From Chrysochromulina tobinii (taxonomy: Eukaryota > Haptophyta > Prymnesiales > Chrysochromulinaceae), in contig JWZX01003174.1 in the NCBI GenBank assembly GCA_001275005.1, positions 1-25,638 on the forward strand: DNA of 25,638 nucleotides. The letters are read 5' to 3'. The first letter of the stretch is position 1; each line of letters begins with the position of its first letter. Made by a program: the position numbers and the translations under genes. Below are positions 9,114 through 18,277 of the stretch, one piece after another. Below the pieces are notes generated by a model that saw only the letters and a list, made by a program, of their open reading frames with translations, did not search any database and was not told the origin of the DNA.

Positions 9114-10117
9114 ATGGCGGAAAGAAGCGAAAGAAAGCCGCCATCTGGCGTCTCGTACTCGAAGTGGGACCGCATCGAGACGAGCGACGACGAGTCTGAG
9201 CCTGCCGCGACCCAGCCGCTCGAGCCACTGCTCGAGTCCCGCAAGTGTAACGCTGATCGCGACTCGGACGAGGCGCTCGCCAAACGCTTCATCGGCCATC
9301 TGCAGCAGCACAGCAAGGTTCCGGTACTGCCAGCACTACGCGAAATGGTCGCACGCTTCGTCGCAGTGACCGACAAGCGTGAGAATGCGTCCAACACCTT
9401 CCGCTATGCCGATATCGTCGCCTTTGGGGCACGCTACCAAACCGAGCTGGTGAACCGCGGGATGGTGGATGCTCTGTGCGAGCTGCATCGGCAGATGCTC
9501 GATGGCATCAAGCTGGAGTCGCCCAATTCCCCAAAGGACGCAGTGGTGGCCGACATGCACAAGCTCATGGACGCGATCAACACGCTCGAGGCGCTTCGCA
9601 CAACTACAAACGCCGCGCATTTCTTCGAGCAGGTGTGCGGATACTCTTGGATAGCCTTGGATGGCCTCGGATGGCCTCGGATGGCCTCGGATGGTCTCGG
9701 ATGGCCTAGGATGGCCTCGGATGGCATCTGGATGCCAATTATCGCCACCCGTTGTCTGTGGCCGACCCTTTGAGCAGGTGTGCTCGCCCTCGCGTAGTGA
9801 CACGGCGCGCAAGCTGACCGAATCGTACCAAAAGGGCGACTTTGCCAAGCGTGCGATGCTTCGCTACTGCTTCAAGGACACTAACGTTGCTGGCGACATG
9901 GAGCGGTGCTCGACCATTCTCCTCTGAAGACCTCTGATGACCTCTGATTGCCTCTGACGACCTCCCGTACGCCACGGTGCGCAGAATCATCGACGAGGAA
10001 CAGAGCGGGGCTGCACGCAAGTCTGACGTGGCCGATTTGGAGCGCTTGTGGACTCTTGGCGTCTTTGGTGCCGTGCTCGCGGCGCTCGTTGGAGGAGCGT
10101 ACTTTGCCTTCTCTTGA
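9114..10117 (+). CDS. Tail-anchored protein with Cdc37-like N-terminal motif, 3 exons
   Basis: Inferred exons are 9114-9632, 9778-9905 and 9985-10117, giving 259 residues. I do not recognise the family. Residues 15-29, YSKWDRIETSDDESE, resemble the N-terminal signature of Cdc37-type Hsp90 co-chaperones, where the Ser before the acidic run is a CK2 site; the rest does not look like Cdc37. The middle is predicted helical, with a conserved-looking block FRYADIVAFGARYQ. The last 23 residues, starting LWTLGVFGAVLA, form a hydrophobic helix ending at the stop, as in tail-anchored proteins of the ER or mitochondrial outer membrane. Intron 1 is phase 0 and intron 2 is phase 2; both must be spliced to reach the helix. 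A role at a membrane-cytosol interface is an inference. Confidence 0.65.
9633..9777 (+). other. Intron 1 of the tail-anchored gene, minisatellite and direct repeats
   Basis: 145 bases. TTYGAGCAGGTGTGC spans both the donor (9624-9638) and the acceptor (9769-9783), with 14 of 15 identical. Positions 9650-9730 are tandem GGATGGCCTC units, related to the CTGATGGCC words of neighbouring introns. Confidence 0.82.
9906..9984 (+). other. Intron 2 of the tail-anchored gene
   Basis: 79 bases, with a run of CTCTGATGAC and CTCTGATTGC units (9922-9960). CGGTGC occurs at both ends. Splicing joins GDMER to IIDEEQSGAARKS and opens the frame to the C-terminal helix. Confidence 0.7.
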
Positions 10118-10781
10118 AGCGGCAGCTCTCACCACACGGGTGTGCGTGCTCCGCGGACCGGCGGACGGTCGTGGCACTAGATTCTCTGAACTCTGATGCA
10201 GAGGCTCGGGCGGACATCTTGCCGCCGCCGGACGGGGTTGCGCTCGGCTGCCTTTTTTTGTAGTTACAGTGTGTATGCATTTACTACGTAGTAACCATAC
10301 GCGTATCGTATCTTTCGACTTTGGTTCCCAGCAGATCCGCTTTGTCGAACTTGACGTTCAATCGCGCGTACCCCGATCATTCCGACCCCGATTGCGCGTG
10401 TCCTACCGCGGAACCGCCCGCCGCGCTCTCGAATGACGGAACCCGCCCCCCCACCCGCCCTGACCAGCCGCCTCTAAACACGGATCGAGAGAGGGAGCTG
10501 ACTGATCCAGAACGCGCCGTCCCCGAGAAGAGACCCTCACCCGCCCCTCCCCCTGGAGACGAGAGCCCCCCCCCGGGGCCGGACCGACCAAAACCAAGCA
10601 CCACGACCGGTCGCCCACTACGCTCGATGCCCACTCGGCTCTAGCACGAGTGCCGCTCTGCTCGTCGTAGTACGCATCCTCATTCTCATCCCTTGCGCGT
10701 CGTATCACATGCCGGCTGTGGTAGCGAGCGCGTTTCCAGTCAACTCCTCGCCATCGGCCCTTCCCAAATTAGGGGCCTGTC
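10118..10781. other. Convergent intergenic stretch
   Basis: It lies between the 3' ends of two convergent genes. A 14-base perfect palindrome, TTACTACGTAGTAA (10281-10294), is flanked by GTATG and CATAC. A C-rich, proline-coding open frame at 10321-10644 lacks recognisable features, so I do not call it. 3' UTRs probably occupy both ends. Confidence 0.5.
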
Positions 10782-12102
10782 CTAGATGGCGGTCGGGCCC
10801 TTGTTCAGGCCGAGGCGATCGAGGATCGACTCACGCCGGCCCGACGAGCTACTGTTGAAGCCGCTGCTGCTTCCGAAACCGCCGCTGCCCGCCCCACTGC
10901 CACTGGACGCATCGGCGAGGCGCAGCGAGAGGCTGCGCACCTGCTGCTCACGCTCGCTGAGCAGCTCACGGAGCATCTCTACCTCGCGCTCGAGCGCCGC
11001 CGAGGCTCCTTCGTCCTTGAGCGACTTGCCCAGCTCCTCGCGCAGCTCCTCGTTCTCGTCGTCGAGCTTCTCGCATAGCTTGCGCGTCTCCTCGATCTCG
11101 ATCTCGAGATTCTTGATGCGGTTGAGATTGGCCACAGTCAGACGGTCGTTGTCGATAATCTCCTCCTTGAGCTTGCGCGAGGTCTCGCGCTTGAGCTCGG
11201 TCTCCTTCTGCGCCTCGTCGACAATCTCTACCAGCTTCTCGCGCTCTTCGTTCATCTCGTTGATCTCTTCCTCGTGCTGCTGCTTCAGCTGCTCCATCTC
11301 GGCCCTTCTGCTCCTCGACCTTCTCCTCGAGCTTGGCGACCTCCTCCTCGAGCTCGCTGATCTTCTCCATCGCCTCCTCGCGCAGCCGGTCCGTCTCTTC
11401 GCGCGCCGCCTCCTCCTGCGCCTGCATGCGCATCTCCGCGCTCACCGACGAGCGCGTGTGCTGCGACTCGCTCTCGAGCCGGAGCGCGCGCAGCTCGCGC
11501 TCGTGCGCATCCTCGTACTTGGCCACCTCGGCGTTGACGAGGTCGCGCGCGGCGGCCTCGTACTTGGCGTGCTGCTCGGCTTGGGCGAAGAGCATCTCGA
11601 GCGTATCAGGCTCGAGCAGCTTCAGCTCGGGCAGGATCTCGAGCACCCAATCCTCGTCGGGCAGTTCGATGCCGCCGCTGTCCTTGATAAGGGCAAAGAC
11701 CTTCTTCTCGTACTACCGATGTCCAAGGGTGTGTTCGCACGTCAGCGATGTGGGGCAGATGGCTCAAAAGGGTCAAATGCGTTCAATCACTCATGGGCGC
11801 GAATGGGGCGCCGCAAAGGGCCTGCTTGCGTGCGTCCGCACCTCTTCGTACTTGCTCGATGCATCGCGGCTGCGCAGGATGCCACGCTCGCGGGCGCGGG
11901 TGGCGTTGTTGGCATTGGTGAAGAGGCTGAGGCTGTTGCGCAGGTCGCACAGCCGCCCTTCGGAGATGCCGCGAGCCCGCTTCGGCGGGAGTGACAGCTC
12001 GGAGAGGGGGCGCTTTGCAGTGAGCATTTGCAATTGGGGTGACTGAGGGTTCGGGGCAAGCTTCGGGCGCTCGGCTTTCCGTTTTTCACTTGACCAGCTC
12101 AA
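10782..12102 (-). CDS. Coiled-coil protein, 2 exons, with one-base frame break
   Basis: Exon 1 is 12102-11842 (87 residues, basic, several KR clusters and Pro), and exon 2 starts at 11712 and runs to the stop at 10782. A 129-base intron, gtgcgg to ggtag, joins SSKYEE to YEKKVFALIKD in phase 0. Exon 2 encodes a short acidic lead (IELPDEDWVLEILPELKLLE), then a long Glu/Lys/Arg/Leu coiled coil of roughly 260 residues, then a Gly/Ser tail ending LDRLGLNKGPTAI. The coiled coil changes frame at a GGG run near 11303-11305: the upstream frame reads EEKVEEQK and the downstream frame resumes EMEQLKQQHEEE. Dropping one base there gives a continuous coil, so an indel or assembly error is likely. The family is not recognised; a structural or cytoskeletal role is plausible. 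Confidence 0.65.
11713..11841 (-). other. Intron of the coiled-coil gene
   Basis: 129 bases on the minus strand. AGTACGAAGAGGT at the end of exon 1 is echoed by AGTACGAGAAGAAGGT at the start of exon 2. Unlike the glucanase introns it lacks CTGATGGCC words. Confidence 0.65.
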
Positions 12103-12287
12103 ATCTTTTTACAATCAATTTTCTAAAGACTTTGGCCTCCTGCACCATATAAGGCGCGTGCCTGGGCGGAGGGAGATCGCATGTCACAACTTGGGTTTCG
12201 AGGTCCATGTATTAATTGAACGGGCCAATTTTGGAGACGGGAAAGCGATCGTTTGCCCCGAATTTTGACACTCATTCAACGCGCGCT
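12103..12287. promoter_or_regulatory. Compact divergent promoter with CArG/TATA element
   Basis: These 185 bases separate two divergent genes. CCATATAAGG at 12145-12154 is a perfect CArG-box consensus, CC(A/T)6GG, and also contains TATAAG, so it could act as a TATA element about 137 bases before the + strand ATG. The surrounding 12100-12150 is AT-richer than the flanking genes. Confidence 0.4.
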
Positions 12288-15147
12288 ATGGACGCCTCCG
12301 AGGCTCGATCCATGTCGCCGATGAAGCGTCCCCTATCGCCACGCGCTGCCCGTCCCCTATCGCCTCGCCTGATGGAGCAGACTGCCGCTTCTGCGACCCG
12401 CCAAGCCCAAAGGCCCGTCGTGCCGCCGCTTCGCGGCGTGGGTATGGGCTCCACCTACAACGAGGCGGCAGCCGCGCAGGCGGCATCGGGCGCGCCGCTC
12501 GACGATGTTCGCGCCAAGATGATGGAGGCTGTGCAGCCTCGTGCTGAAATGCGCAAGCAGCGCATTCTCGAGCGTGTCGCTGCGGCCAAGGAGGCGACGC
12601 CGGCTTCCACCTCGCAAGCTGCATTCAAGGACCCGTCGGAGCAATGGGTCGACTACGTCGAGAAGTGCGCGCATGTCTCGGGCAAGTGGGACGCCAATCG
12701 GCGTGCCAACACGGCCGAGGCGCTCACTCGTGCGCACAAGACGGCAAACCGCATCTTTCCCGAGCGTGGCGGCGACGGCGCGCCGGAAGCGACGTTCGTC
12801 GACTCACACGGCCGGTGGGTGGGTGCTGAAGTCGAGACGAAGCTGGACGGCGCCGCGGGCGCCTCGTCGGCCTCGATGTGGCGCGCCAAGCGTGAAATTG
12901 CCACGGACGTGCCGCTCGCTCCCAAGGCGCACGGCTCCGCCAGCGTGGGCGATCTAGCGATGGGCATCTCGGAGGGAGCATACAAAACTGAGAATGGACG
13001 TCGGACGTCGACCGGCACAGCGGGCGCCCCTTCCGAGAAACTCGCGAAGCAGGCGCGCGAGGCGCATGGCATGGCTGCCGCCGACAATGCCGACGGCATT
13101 TTCGCCGGGCGCGCAGTCGAGGCCGCTGGCCTGCAGCTGCAGCAGCAGCACCATCAGCTTCTCGAGAGAGTCGGGGAGGGCGGACGCATCGCCGGGCTCA
13201 CGAGTGGCGACGTCCATCTACTGAACCACGCGCGCCGCTCCAAGTCGCCCGCGCCAACGCGCGCGCAGCTCGCCGCACATGCCGCCGGCAGCTGCGGCAT
13301 GACCTCGGATCAGGTCAACCGTCAGGCTGTGGATGTGCGCCTTGAGGTGGGCACTTGTGCGGTGCCCTCGAAGACTGCTGCGGCTAAAGACATTGGCGTG
13401 GAGGCTGGGCGCGTGCTGAGCGGCACAGAAGGCGCGGGCGCCGAGATCGCGTCGGCGGCGCCTGCCCGCCATTTCGAGGGTGCTGCGGGGATGAATTCGG
13501 CACAGATGCGCCGCGTCAAGACAGAGACCGAGCGCCGGCACTGCTCGCCGCTTTTGGGTCACGGCGAGAGAGACATTGGCGCCTCCGCCACGGCCTCGCT
13601 GGTAGCCCCCACAGCGACCGTTCTGAGCGCCGCCACTGCGAACGCGGAGCAGTACGCGGGCGCGCGCTCGTCGCATCTCAACAGGCCGAGCACTGCCTTC
13701 GAGGCACGCCACCTGTGGAGCGAGACGGTGCCCAAGGGCGGGTTTGGCGCCAAGGCAGCGGCGGCGCCCAGCGGCGCGGGGTTGACCTCGGGCCAGCTTG
13801 GACGCGGTTCGGCGGGCTTCGACGGGGGCGAGCAGCAGCAGCGCCCGATGCTGCGCAAGGTCGATCGGACGGGCTCGCCGATTGCGGGCGGTGCGGGCAT
13901 GCGCTCGGCGGACCTAGCGGCTTCGTCTCATGATCTCTACTTTGAGACCGACAAGAGGCACAAGACGGAGAAGCGGCACGACTCGAGTGCCGGCGCGGCT
14001 GGTGCGTCTTCGAAAGCCATCGGGGACCGCGCCGTCCCGGCGCTCGCGCTCGATGTGAGCGACGTGCCCAAAGGCGCGAGTGTGCCGCGCCCTCGACCTG
14101 GCGCCGTCCAAGGCGCCACTCGGAGACATCACCGCCGCCGCGTCTAACTCCCCCGCCAAAAGAGGGCCACTGCTCAAGAGCACTGCTGCTGCCGAGAAGA
14201 GCGCCGGCGTCTCGTCGACCGTGGCCGCCAAGCGGGAGGCCCAAAAGGATCATCTCGCTGACCAGCCGTCGAGCCGCACGCGACTCAACCCGTGGCAGAC
14301 GAGCGCCGTGACAGGCGTGGCCGCTACGGTCTTCGGTGCCGAGAGCGCGGTCGCGCGAGTCCCCGCTCCTGCCGAGGGGCGCATCGGGATGCTCAGCGCC
14401 GAGATCGCGCTCGGCCGGCTGCCCTCGCGCAGCGCGCACGAGCACCATCTGCAGGGGCTTGCAGGCAGCAAGTCTCGTGCGGCGTCAGAGCCTCGAAGGC
14501 GTGTCTCAGCGGACGGCGCGAACGCATTCGCCCTCATCTTCCCTTCCGAAGCGATGGCCGGCGGCACGGCCGTGGCGGCCTCGCACCACGAGAGCGCGAT
14601 GGCGGCCGCCACGCGTGCGGCGCTCTGGGACGCCGCGCGCAGCAGAGCGGGCGCGGAGGCGGGCTCGTGTGAGCCAAGAGCCGAGGCGCAGTCGGCCGGG
14701 GCTACGTCCACACACCTCGCGGGTGGTGCGCGGGAGTCGCGCCGTCTCTCAGGGGGCGCACGCCCGGGCTTCATTAGCAGCCTCGGAGGCTTCATGACCG
14801 GTCCGATGATCGCTGACTGGCACACGGCGCCCTCGGCGGCTGCGAAGGAGCACATCGCTGCCGCGACGGGCAACAGCCTGAAGGTGTACGATTACACGGG
14901 TAGAGCCCATGAGTCGCGTGCGCTCTCGCCCGCCCGGGGCTTCCGCGACGGGTCCCCGATGGCAGCGCGCATGGAGCAGCGCATCGCGAACCCCTCGCCC
15001 GCCATGCGTGCTGAGCCCGCGGGGACCCTCGTGCCCCAGTTGCAGCTCGCGACGATGGGCTCGCCGGCGGCGTGTCGCGCGGGCGGCAAGGGTGGCGGCC
15101 AGTACAGCCCGCACCGGAACGCAGCACAGAGCACGCGGCCTTGGTGA
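12288..15147 (+). CDS. Large repetitive Ala/Gly-rich protein with one-base frame break
   Basis: Two long frames overlap at 14080-14147 and together encode about 950 residues. The N-terminus, MDASEARSMSPMKRPLSP, is followed by degenerate repeats of roughly 35-60 residues, each with a core like G-A-G-[MLA]-[ST]-S-x-x-[MLV]-x-R, for example AAGMNSAQMRRVKTE, GAGLTSGQLGRG, GAGMRSADLAAS and GASSASMWRAKREI. At least nine copies precede the frame change and weaker copies follow. Many SP and RSKSP sites suggest a phosphorylated structural protein. I see no signal peptide, TM helix or known domain. The frame moves by one base around 14080-14095; a lost or gained base is likeliest. A 19-base intron from 14056 would also fix it but is far shorter than other introns here. 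The C-terminus ends NAAQSTRPW. Confidence 0.65.
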
Positions 15148-16144
15148 GTCTGAACGGGAGGGCCACGCGACACCGGGAGTGGCACTCGCGAGTGGCGACG
15201 GAGTGGAAGGGGAACAGTGCTCATCAGCACCATACCATCCATGGCGTGGGTTGGAGGTCGAATCTACAGATCCAGATCACATCCGAGATCAGTCAGGGCG
15301 ATAGACCCACCCAGCAGCACCAGCATGTGGAGTGTAGCGTATATATCTTGCATGGACCCAGCCGGCTCGGTGTTTCCGCCCCCCCCAACAATAGCAAAGT
15401 GTAACGGTTTGACTTGCGCGCCGGCTCGCCGTGTGTATTGTTGTCGTCCGATCGAGAGGTTTCCAAAGCCGTTTCTTCTCGTTCTATGACGACAGAGAGA
15501 GTCGAGAGTGTTTCCTCACGCGTTTTTCACCGCGCACCGGCACGGTATATCGTTCCGTCATCGCGTAGGCCGTAGGGGCCGTAGCCGCGTTTTTGGTTTT
15601 ACGTAGGTTGCACCCCGCCTACGTAGGTTGCACCCCGCCTCCACGGACACGGACGGACCTGCACGCACACAGTCACGAAAGAAGAACCCTCTGCTGACAC
15701 GGCCACGCTGCCGAGGTGTGATAGGTGTGTCATGATCCGAGAGAGTCAGAGTTTTGGTGAGTCTGAGTGCTGGGTTTTTTTCAGAGAATTCCCAGCCATG
15801 TATACAGGGAATCTGCAATCTCCAGGAAAACAACCCCACGACATGAAATGATGGTACACTGAATTGACTGACGGAACGCATGCCCTCAATTGTATTGGGT
15901 TTTTTGAGTTTGGTAAATAGTGACAGCTCGAGCACCTCCTTTTGAGCACCTCCTCCGGCAGGGTGCCAGCGTGTGCCAGCCAGTGATGTGGCTATACAGC
16001 TGGTAACGAGGTAACGATGTAAGTGGAGGTGACACAGAATGTCTTCATTTGTGAATCTGAATGATTTTTTTATGTGTGGGCGCCGCGTGCAATTTTCTTT
16101 AAACAATTGGGTTCATCCCAATTGTGGGAACCCCTCCCTCCTCG
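15148..16144. other. Intergenic stretch with tandem repeat and AT-rich island
   Basis: No gene is supported. A 20-base unit beginning ACGTAGGTTGCACCCC is present twice in tandem at about 15601-15640. From about 15750 to 16110 the sequence is clearly more AT-rich than its surroundings. A minus-strand open frame across 15558-16106 shows no recognisable motif and includes the tandem repeat, so I leave it out. A 9-base-pair hairpin lies at 16103-16125. Confidence 0.5.
15601..15640. repeat. Two tandem copies of a 20-base unit
   Basis: The unit ACGTAGGTTGCACCCCGCCT is repeated exactly twice head to tail. Its core GGTTGCACCCC recurs near 18473. Confidence 0.8.
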
Positions 16145-17020
16145 ATGGTTCGCACATGGTTGGGTGGATCGTCGGTGGGCCGTTATGACCCGCTGATGCC
16201 GAGGTTCGTGGAATCCGCCGCGGCTATGTGCAAAGTGCACCCGCAGCTGCACTTCATTGTGAACTTTTACGATATTTCGGATCGTCCGACACCGTTTGAT
16301 GCTGATGCGCTCGTGCGCCAACATTCACGGAATAGCTCATGCATGGAGGGCACGCACGTGGCGGGGATGAAGACCGTGTTTTGGAAGCGCGTGATCACCC
16401 CCGAATTAATCCGCGCTCGTAATGTCGAGCTCGTGTGGCTCGTCGATTCGGACATCGCCATCCACCCCAGCGCCTTCCCGCTCGGCACGCTCGCTGGTGT
16501 CTTGGAGAGCACCAATGCAACACTTCTGCAGCCATCGATCCGCGCGCTCGTGCATGGCACTCACCACAGCTTCCTGCGTGTAAAGAACGCACACATGAGC
16601 TGCGTGGCGACTTCGGCTCAATTTGTCGAGCTCCAATGCCCAGTCTTTGCGGCCGAGGCGTGGAGTGCCTATCACTCGCGTGTGCTTTCGCAAATCGCCG
16701 ACAAGGACCTCGCCGAATCGGACTACGGCATCGACATCAGTTGGTGCGCGGCCGTTCGCGAAGCCTTCCCGGGCCGGCCTGCGTGCCTTGTCACCCCGGG
16801 CGAAACCGCCACGCACCTCAATACTCACACGATCGAAAAGTTCATGGACAAGGAAATTGCAAGCAAAGTGCGCTCTTGTGCAGGCACGTGCCAAACTCTG
16901 TTCAGGCTATTCCCGCGATACTGGAAAAACTACTCACATCACAATGGCAACTGCTATGGATTGTCTCCCACACGTGCGCCGCTGCCCGATGAAACGCCCC
17001 CATTGGACTGCCCTCTCTGA
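16145..17020 (+). CDS. DUF707-like putative glycosyltransferase
   Basis: This open frame gives about 291 residues from the ATG at 16145. It resembles algal and plant DUF707-type (GT-A-like) proteins. FWKRVITPELIRARNVELVW leads into a candidate metal-binding DSD at residues 101-103, followed by IHPSAFPLG, TNATLLQPSI and GTHHSFLRVKNAHMSC. Further on come SDYGIDISWC and PACLVTPGETATHLNTHTIE. These fit the family pattern of DxD, then SQPAL-like, then D/H residues near the C-terminus. The reading frame is open upstream to a TAA at 16100-16102, and homologues usually have more N-terminal sequence, so an upstream exon with a signal anchor may be missing from this model. A Golgi role in polysaccharide or glycoprotein synthesis is likely by family; the substrate is unknown. 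A related gene follows directly. Confidence 0.65.
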   Translation: MVRTWLGGSSVGRYDPLMPRFVESAAAMCKVHPQLHFIVNFYDISDRPTPFDADALVRQHSRNSSCMEGTHVAGMKTVFWKRVITPELIRARNVELVWLVDSDIAIHPSAFPLGTLAGVLESTNATLLQPSIRALVHGTHHSFLRVKNAHMSCVATSAQFVELQCPVFAAEAWSAYHSRVLSQIADKDLAESDYGIDISWCAAVREAFPGRPACLVTPGETATHLNTHTIEKFMDKEIASKVRSCAGTCQTLFRLFPRYWKNYSHHNGNCYGLSPTRAPLPDETPPLDCPL

Positions 17021-17026
17021 CCACGA

Positions 17027-18277
17027 ATGAGAGCCGTGGCGGGAACGTATGCGCAGGTCAAGGCGGCGTGGAGGACGAAGGCGGTAAGTACTCGATTGGT
17101 GACTCTGGCGAGGTGCGCTCGCGCAGAAAGAGGAAGCACGGCGATGACGTTGGGGTCGATATAGATCATAGCCGACCGCCGTCCGTGTGGTTGGCGGCCA
17201 CGTCAATGGCGAGCATCGACCCGAGGAAGATCGTGGGGGTGTGCGGGGCTCTGAGCGCGTTGATGAAGGAGTGGCCGCAAGTGAGGGCTGTTGTCAACTT
17301 GCACGATGGTCCTAGCGACGGCGAGCCACGGGGCGATCCCCGGCGCGGCATCAAATTAGCCGAAGAGTTTACGCTCGACAACAGGATCACGACAACATGG
17401 ATTACGGCGCCGAAGGTGCGCTTCTGGCGGGTGCTGCATCCCAGCACAGCGCTCATGAAGAACGTCGACTTCGTGTGGCTCTTCGACCCTCACATTGCCA
17501 TCCACCCGACCCTCAATCCGATTGGGATGCTCAACTCTGTACTGAGAGCAACGGATGCGCAGATCGTTTTTGCGGCGGATGTTGGCAATGCCCTTGAGCC
17601 GACAGCCACGCCGCCTCCAGCACGGTCTAAACGGGCTGGGCGGGAGGCAGCGGCTGCTGCTATGGCTGCTGCCACGGCTGCCGCCACGGCTACAGCCACG
17701 GCTACAGCCACTGCTGCCTCTGTGAGCCATCCACCTCACTGCATAGCCATCACGTCACGCCTCAAGGCCGCGGCACCCTCGGTTCTGTTTCGGACCTCGG
17801 CTTGGGCCCTCTTGCTAGATCGGTTGGAGAAGCCGCACCCATTGAAGCAAGTGGCGATGCCAAACACCACCGCGGCGGGCGTAGAGCTCCTCGAGCTCAT
17901 CTGCCAGATGGTATCTCGCACGCAGAACAAACCGGCATGCGTCGAAGTGCGCTTGGCCATCCTATCAGTGCCCCGGCGGTCGCCCCATCCCGTCCGCTCT
18001 GCCCTCAACGCTCACGCTTGCTAGCACCCGTGCTCAGGTGTTTGCGCACCGGCTACTCCTCACCGACGCTCGGGCTTTCGAGTCCGAACTCAGGCTTGTC
18101 GAAAAGGCACGCGAAAGCCTTCCCCACGATCTGGCTGCTAAGGGCGGTGGCGGCGATGGTAGCTTCCAGACGAATCCCATGTGCTGGGAGATCACGTCCG
18201 ACGGCGAGGGCATCAGCCTTGATCAGACTTCGCGCTTCGCGCTCAAGCAGGCAACTGGGTGGCGCGGGCACGCGTAG
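17027..18277 (+). CDS. Diverged DUF707-like paralogue lacking the DxD motif
   Basis: The main exon runs to 17946. A 91-base intron (17947-18037, gtgcgc to gctcag) is inferred, and the last exon is 18038-18277. It aligns with the upstream gene: PPSVWLAATSMASIDPRKIV, RAVVNLHDGPSD, FWRVLHPSTALMKNVDFVWL, IAIHPTLNPIGMLNSVLRAT and NKPACVEV. The DSD of the neighbour is DPH here, and the GTHHSFLR block is replaced by an Ala/Thr-rich run (about 17650-17720). It may be a pseudoenzyme or a decaying duplicate. The start is uncertain. One option is the ATG at 17027 with a small exon to 17083, a GTAAGT donor and an acceptor near 17130-17136. Another is that this is the 3' half of a fused two-domain gene with its neighbour. 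Confidence 0.5.

Noticed and set aside
10321-10644. Proline-rich 107-codon + strand open frame
   Set aside because: C-rich low-complexity sequence between convergent genes; probably chance in a GC-rich region.
10786-11994. 402-codon Ser/Leu-rich + strand open frame
   Set aside because: It is the antisense shadow of the Glu/Lys-rich coiled-coil gene.
15757-15784. GTGAGT ... TTTTTTTCAG looks like an ideal 28-base intron
   Set aside because: Far shorter than the other introns here (76-338 bases) and no coding exons flank it.
15558-16106. 182-codon minus-strand open frame
   Set aside because: No motif or domain, unusual composition, overlaps the AT-rich island and the 20-base tandem repeat, with no support as a gene.
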